From: Amycolatopsis cihanbeyliensis | GTDB taxonomy: Bacteria > Actinomycetota > Actinomycetes > Mycobacteriales > Pseudonocardiaceae | Reading direction: 5' to 3' | Length of the DNA stretch: 64,000 bases | Assembly: GCF_006715045.1 (NCBI RefSeq) | Contig: NZ_VFML01000001.1 | Coordinates: 3,936,501 to 4,000,500, forward strand | Shown: piece after piece, positions 60,330 to 64,000 of the stretch | Layout: every line of letters begins with the position of its first letter | Numbering within the stretch: the stretch's first letter is position 1 | Notes under the pieces: generated by a model | What the model was told of the DNA's origin: nothing | Seen by the model: only the letters and a program-made list of their open reading frames with translations | The model's database searches: none | Translations under genes and position numbers: made by a program

Positions 60330-60473
60330 TCAGGCGGAGAGCCGCGCGCGGCCCTTGCGGCGACGTGTCGCCACGATCGCGCGGCCCGCGCGGGTCCGCA
60401 TCCGCAGCCGGAACCCGTGGGTCCGCGCGCGCCGGCGGTTGTTCGGCTGGAAGGTGTGCTTGCCCTTGCTCAC
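60330..60473 (-). CDS. rpmH: 50S ribosomal protein L34
   Basis: A 47-aa protein: [20 protein letters not shown] continuing to [17 protein letters not shown]. This is the invariant L34 sequence type and length. GTG 60473 was chosen. First gene of the rpmH-rnpA-yidD-yidC-jag operon and divergent from dnaA. Confidence 0.98.
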   Translation of the reverse strand: MSKGKHTFQPNNRRRARTHGFRLRMRTRAGRAIVATRRRKGRARLSA

Positions 60474-61064
60474 GGCTGTTGTTCTCCTGCTCTTGGCTCC
60501 GGCGCCCAGAAGATCGGGCGTGTCGTGCGCACAGCACGGCGGTTCTGTGGTGTCTCCTACCAACGTAGGCTGTGCACTCGTCAGCTTTGCCGAATACAGG
60601 CACGCGAAACGAGGCCGCTGTCGGCGGCAGACCTTACGAGGGTACGCACCCGGCTCGGTGACACCGAAACCGGCCCCTCAAGTAGCGCTGCGCTACCGGT
60701 CTGGTCCATGATCGAGAGCCACGTACCAGCACCGAATGGCAACACGCCGTATACCGTGAAACCCTTGCCGGCAACGGTCTCTTGTGGCAAGGCGCGGCGC
60801 TTGTTAGCGTGCCTCTTCTCGAGTCACCGAGGTGCTCGCGCCGCCGTGGCAAGGTGGGAGACTCCGGCTGGCCTACCTCGACGCCGGGTGTCGCCTTGAT
60901 GAGAGGCACGCTTGTGAAGGGCACTGTGCGGGGCGCCGTACATTAGTGCACAGTTGTGGACAACCTTGTGGATACCCCTGCGCGGGTATGCACAGCGGCC
61001 TGCTAGCGCCTCCGGCGGCCGTGGAACGGGTGAGCGTAGTGACTTGAGGGGAGGGGAGCAGCAG
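60474..61064. promoter_or_regulatory. Divergent rpmH/dnaA promoter region with DnaA boxes
   Basis: This 591-base gap has no convincing gene. Near dnaA it carries TTGTGGACAA (60954-60963) and TTGTGGATA (60966-60974), two adjacent DnaA boxes about 90-110 bases before the dnaA start. This is consistent with DnaA autoregulation. GAGGGGAG at 61050-61057 is the dnaA ribosome site. Confidence 0.8.
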
Positions 61065-62801
61065 GTGTCTGAGCACCAGGTCAACCTCGGGGTCATCTGG
61101 GAACAGGTGGTCAAGGAGCTCTCCAACGGCACCCTCTCCCCCCAGCAGCGAGCCTGGATGCGAGTCACCCGTCCGATCGGCCTGCTCGACGGCACCGCGC
61201 TGCTCGCCGCGCCCAGCGACTTCGCCAAGGAGGCCATCGAGCGGGCACTGCGCGACCCGATCACCGAGGCGCTCTCCCGCAGGCTCGGCCGGGACGTGTC
61301 CCTCGCGGTCAAGGTCGACACCGCCGAAGGGGTCGCCGCACCGCCCGGCAGCCAGGGTCCGATAGCACCCGGAAGGCATGCCCCCTCACCCGGCGAGGTG
61401 AGTAATGGCGACGCTGCGCATTCGGACGGTGGCCCGGACCAGGCGGGCCCACCCATGCCGCCGCCCACCGACGGGCATCCGGTCGCTTCACGGTATTCGC
61501 TGACGGAGTCCACCGAACTGTCGCCGAGCTCCGCCACCCGACACGGTGCCGGGCAGAGCAGCGGCGCCCCCAACAATGCCCCGAACAATGCCCCCAACAA
61601 CAAGGCCGTACCGCACGGCGGCACCGACACGGCGACCGACGAGTCCGAGGAAGAGGTCGACGAGGAAGGCGAGGCACTCGCCGCGGTACATGAAATCTGG
61701 CCGACCTTCTCCGGCCAGCCGATCGCTGGGCAGCCCTACACCGCGCCCGCCCAGCCGCAGACCTCGAAGACTCGGTTGAACGAGAAATACACCTTCGACA
61801 CCTTCGTCATCGGCGCGTCGAACCGCTTCGCGCACGCCGCGGCCGTCGCCGTCGCCGAGGCGCCCTCCCGCGCGTACAACCCGCTGTTCATCTGGGGGGA
61901 GTCGGGGCTGGGCAAGACCCACCTGCTGCACGCGGTCGGGCACTACGCGCAACGACTCTTCCCCGGGATGCGGGTGCGGTACGTGTCGACCGAAGAGTTC
62001 ACCAACGACTTCATCAACTCGCTGCGCGACGACCGCAAGGTCGCGTTCCAGCGGCGCTACCGCGATATCGACATCCTGCTGGTGGACGACATCCAGTTCC
62101 TGGAAGGCAAGGAAGGAACCCAGGAGGAGTTCTTCCACACCTTCAACACCCTGCACAACGCGAACAAGCAGATCGTGGTCTCCTCCGACCGCCCGCCGAA
62201 ACGGCTGGAGACGCTGGAGGACCGGCTGCGCACCCGGTTCGAGTGGGGCCTGATCACCGACATCCAGCCGCCCGAGCTGGAGACCCGGATCGCCATCCTG
62301 CGGAAGAAGGCCGCGCAGGACCGGCTCGCCGTGCCCGGTGAGGTTCTGGAGTTCATCGCCGCCCGGATCGAGGCGAACATCCGCGAGCTGGAAGGCGCGC
62401 TGATCCGGGTGACCGCGTTCGCCTCGCTGAACCAGCAACCGGTGGACGTCGGGCTCGCCGAGATCGTGCTGCGCGACCTGATCCCCGACTCCCAGGCGCC
62501 GGAGATCAGCGCGCCAACCATCATGGGCGTCACCGCCGACTTCTTCGACGTGACGGTGGACGACCTCTGCGGGCCCGGCAAGACCAAGGCGCTCGCCACC
62601 GCGCGCCAGATCGCCATGTATCTGTGCCGCGAGCTCACCGATATGTCCCTGCCCCGAATCGGCCAAACCTTCGGCGGCCGCGACCACACCACGGTCATGC
62701 ACGCGGACAAGAAGATTCGCAAGGAAATGGCCGAGCGGCGTCGGATCTACGACCAGGTGCAGGAACTCACCTCGCGGATCAAGCAGCGCGCGCGCCAGTA
62801 A
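61065..62801 (+). CDS. dnaA: Chromosomal replication initiator DnaA
   Basis: A 578-aa AAA+ initiator. Domain I ([20 protein letters not shown]) is followed by a long disordered domain II (residues ~100-245) with an APNN repeat and an acidic run. AAA+ motifs are [15 protein letters not shown] and [12 protein letters not shown]; the domain IV DnaA-box helix is [15 protein letters not shown]. The lengthened domain II is normal for actinobacteria. GTG 61065 was chosen. It initiates replication at the adjacent oriC. Confidence 0.98.
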   Translation: MSEHQVNLGVIWEQVVKELSNGTLSPQQRAWMRVTRPIGLLDGTALLAAPSDFAKEAIERALRDPITEALSRRLGRDVSLAVKVDTAEGVAAPPGSQGPIAPGRHAPSPGEVSNGDAAHSDGGPDQAGPPMPPPTDGHPVASRYSLTESTELSPSSATRHGAGQSSGAPNNAPNNAPNNKAVPHGGTDTATDESEEEVDEEGEALAAVHEIWPTFSGQPIAGQPYTAPAQPQTSKTRLNEKYTFDTFVIGASNRFAHAAAVAVAEAPSRAYNPLFIWGESGLGKTHLLHAVGHYAQRLFPGMRVRYVSTEEFTNDFINSLRDDRKVAFQRRYRDIDILLVDDIQFLEGKEGTQEEFFHTFNTLHNANKQIVVSSDRPPKRLETLEDRLRTRFEWGLITDIQPPELETRIAILRKKAAQDRLAVPGEVLEFIAARIEANIRELEGALIRVTAFASLNQQPVDVGLAEIVLRDLIPDSQAPEISAPTIMGVTADFFDVTVDDLCGPGKTKALATARQIAMYLCRELTDMSLPRIGQTFGGRDHTTVMHADKKIRKEMAERRRIYDQVQELTSRIKQRARQ

Positions 62802-63555
62802 CGGCTCCCGCGGCGCGACCTTTCCACCACTTGCGCGGCTCAGTCGCGCCCTCTTCCCCTGGTACGCCCGGTTCGGCGGCACGCCCCGGCACGCCGCCGA
62901 ACCGGTTCCCGGACGCACGATTTTCCCGCCGCGCCAAGAAGATCGTCGGTTGCCTCGAAGAGATGTACGCCACCGCAACGAGTTCGGTGTCACTCAGTGG
63001 AGCGATTCGTACACGGCCACGGTCGGCAGGGGGCGGTGTAAAGCTTGGGCACAGGTCTCCCCACAACTGGGGATGATCGTGTGGACAACTGTGGACAGGT
63101 GTGGACACCTCGGGGGTGCGGAAAAATGCTCCACCGATCGCCGCAACTGTCCACCGGAACACCACCACGGAAGTCCACAGGCCGCCGCGCCGCCGGAGCA
63201 GCGGAGATGGCAGATGTCCACACAACCCACAACCCTTACTACTGTTCCTGTCTCTCTCTTCTCTCTCTTGAAGAACAAAAGAAAAACAGGGCAACGCCGA
63301 AGTTGGGGACACCTTGCGAGCAGGTGTCGACACGTCGACAAGACGATCGGGAGGCCAAGATGACGGCGGGCCGGGGCACGTTCTAACGTGGGAGTCCACA
63401 CCGGGACCGGTGGTGCCGGTGTTCCAACTGACCTCCCGGCCGGGCACCAGGCGCCCGGCTCCTGCTCCGGTCGCTTCCTCCGACAGGGCGTCCGGAGGGG
63501 GTACGCATGTCGATCTTTCGAGCCGAAACGGCTCGGCTGTCGAAAGGATGGGCTC
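62802..63555. other. Replication origin oriC (dnaA-dnaN intergenic region)
   Basis: No gene is seen in this 754-base gap. Between 63055 and 63225 there are about eight DnaA-box-like sequences: CCCCACAA (63059), TGTGGACAA (63080), TGTGGACAG (63090), TGTGGACAC (63100), CTGTCCACC (63148), AAGTCCACA (63171), TGTCCACAC (63215) and ACCCACAAC. The first group and the second group point in opposite directions. An AT-richer polypyrimidine then polypurine tract (about 63235-63290) follows and is the likely unwinding element. A CGAGCCG-AAA-CGGCTCG hairpin (63519-63535) lies in the dnaN leader. Confidence 0.93.
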
Positions 63556-64000
63556 ATGAAGATCCGCGTCGAGCGCGACGGGCTTGCCGACGCCGTCGCC
63601 TGGGTGGCAAAGAGCCTGCCGTCCAGACCGCCGGTACCGGTGCTCGGTGGCGTGCTGCTCGACGCCGGTTCGGACGGTTCGGGCTCGGACAGCGGCGAGG
63701 CGGCTGACGCGCTGACCGTGTCGGGGTTCGACTACGAGGTCTCCGCGACCGTTGGCGTCCCGGCCACCATCGCCGACGGGGGGCGCACCCTGGTGTCCGG
63801 GCGGCTGCTCGCCGACATCACCAAGGCGCTGCCCGCCCAGCCGGTGGAGATCGCGGTCGACGGCGCACGTGCGTCCATCACCTGCGGCAGCGCCCGGTTC
63901 AGCCTGCCCACCATGCCGGTCGAGGACTACCCCGAGCTGCCGGCGCAGCCCGCGCACGCCGGCGAGCTCGCCGGTGAGGTGTTCGGCCAGGCCGTGGCCC
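63556..64000 (+). CDS. dnaN: DNA polymerase III beta sliding clamp (3' truncated by window)
   Basis: The first 148 codons of the beta clamp. ATG 63556 follows [26 protein letters not shown] then [17 protein letters not shown], and [13 protein letters not shown] and [18 protein letters not shown] are the standard domain 1 blocks. A small Gly/Ser-rich insertion ([12 protein letters not shown]) in the first domain is typical of relatives. The gene continues beyond the window. Confidence 0.97.
   Translation, partial: MKIRVERDGLADAVAWVAKSLPSRPPVPVLGGVLLDAGSDGSGSDSGEAADALTVSGFDYEVSATVGVPATIADGGRTLVSGRLLADITKALPAQPVEIAVDGARASITCGSARFSLPTMPVEDYPELPAQPAHAGELAGEVFGQAVA

Overview
The window is high-GC actinobacterial chromosome. 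It covers the left flank of the replication origin and ends inside dnaN. The order from 37 kb to 64 kb is cca, NUDIX hydrolase, DUF6049 protein, murJ, MurJ-associated pseudokinase, sigM-type sigma and anti-sigma factors, trxB, trxA, cwlM, parB, parA, rsmG, jag, yidC, yidD, rnpA, rpmH, dnaA, oriC, dnaN. This is the origin-proximal arrangement of mycobacteria and their relatives. The separate murJ and pseudokinase genes, the DUF397/Scr1 regulators, the ESX-type PPE/EspG pair and the chaplin-like secreted protein suggest Pseudonocardiales, probably Pseudonocardiaceae. That placement is inference from content, not from a phylogeny.

Layout. 0-1.2 kb: end of a glycine-rich ESX substrate and an EspG-type chaperone. 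1.2-4.1 kb: a cluster of DnaA-box-like sequences, then dnaB, which carries a class 3 intein in its Walker A motif. 4.2-11.5 kb: accessory genes, including two TetR regulators, a molybdopterin-domain protein, a decayed DUF2867 gene, a WYL regulator with a glyoxalase-fold protein, a CGNR regulator divergent from an alpha/beta hydrolase, and membrane proteins. 11.6-15.9 kb: a secreted 978-aa protein built of about 13-14 chaplin-like repeats, next to a second secreted protein. 16-20 kb: an AI-2E family transporter, a two-component system and a DUF1707 protein. 20-28 kb: ribokinase-ptsI, a TetR regulator, leuS with an apparent leader-peptide attenuator, SdpI-like and YqgE proteins. 28-37 kb: an MFS transporter, a TNT-fold protein, an orphan kinase, a compact XRE-DUF397-ClpS-DUF2017 operon and a broken ATPase gene. 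37-64 kb: the conserved origin-proximal block.

How the genes work together. The right half is core cell-cycle machinery. DnaA, DnaN, oriC and ParAB with three parS sites handle initiation and segregation. RnpA, RpmH, YidD, YidC and Jag handle RNA processing, translation and membrane insertion. MurJ, the pseudokinase, CwlM and a D-Ala-D-Ala ligase-like enzyme handle cell-wall synthesis. The thioredoxin pair follows a sigma-factor operon and has a SigR-like promoter sequence. The left half is mostly regulator-plus-target pairs transcribed divergently, several with visible palindromes in the shared promoter.

Most notable signals. (1) A dispersed intergenic element of about 170 bp occurs four times. 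In its two forward copies it appears to supply the Shine-Dalgarno sequence, the start codon and about 26 N-terminal codons of two unrelated genes. (2) leuS has a Leu-Leu-Leu leader peptide followed by two hairpins. (3) The class 3 DnaB intein has a decaying endonuclease. (4) DnaA boxes lie outside oriC. (5) There is a giant chaplin-like repeat protein. No tRNA, rRNA, CRISPR array or complete insertion sequence was seen.
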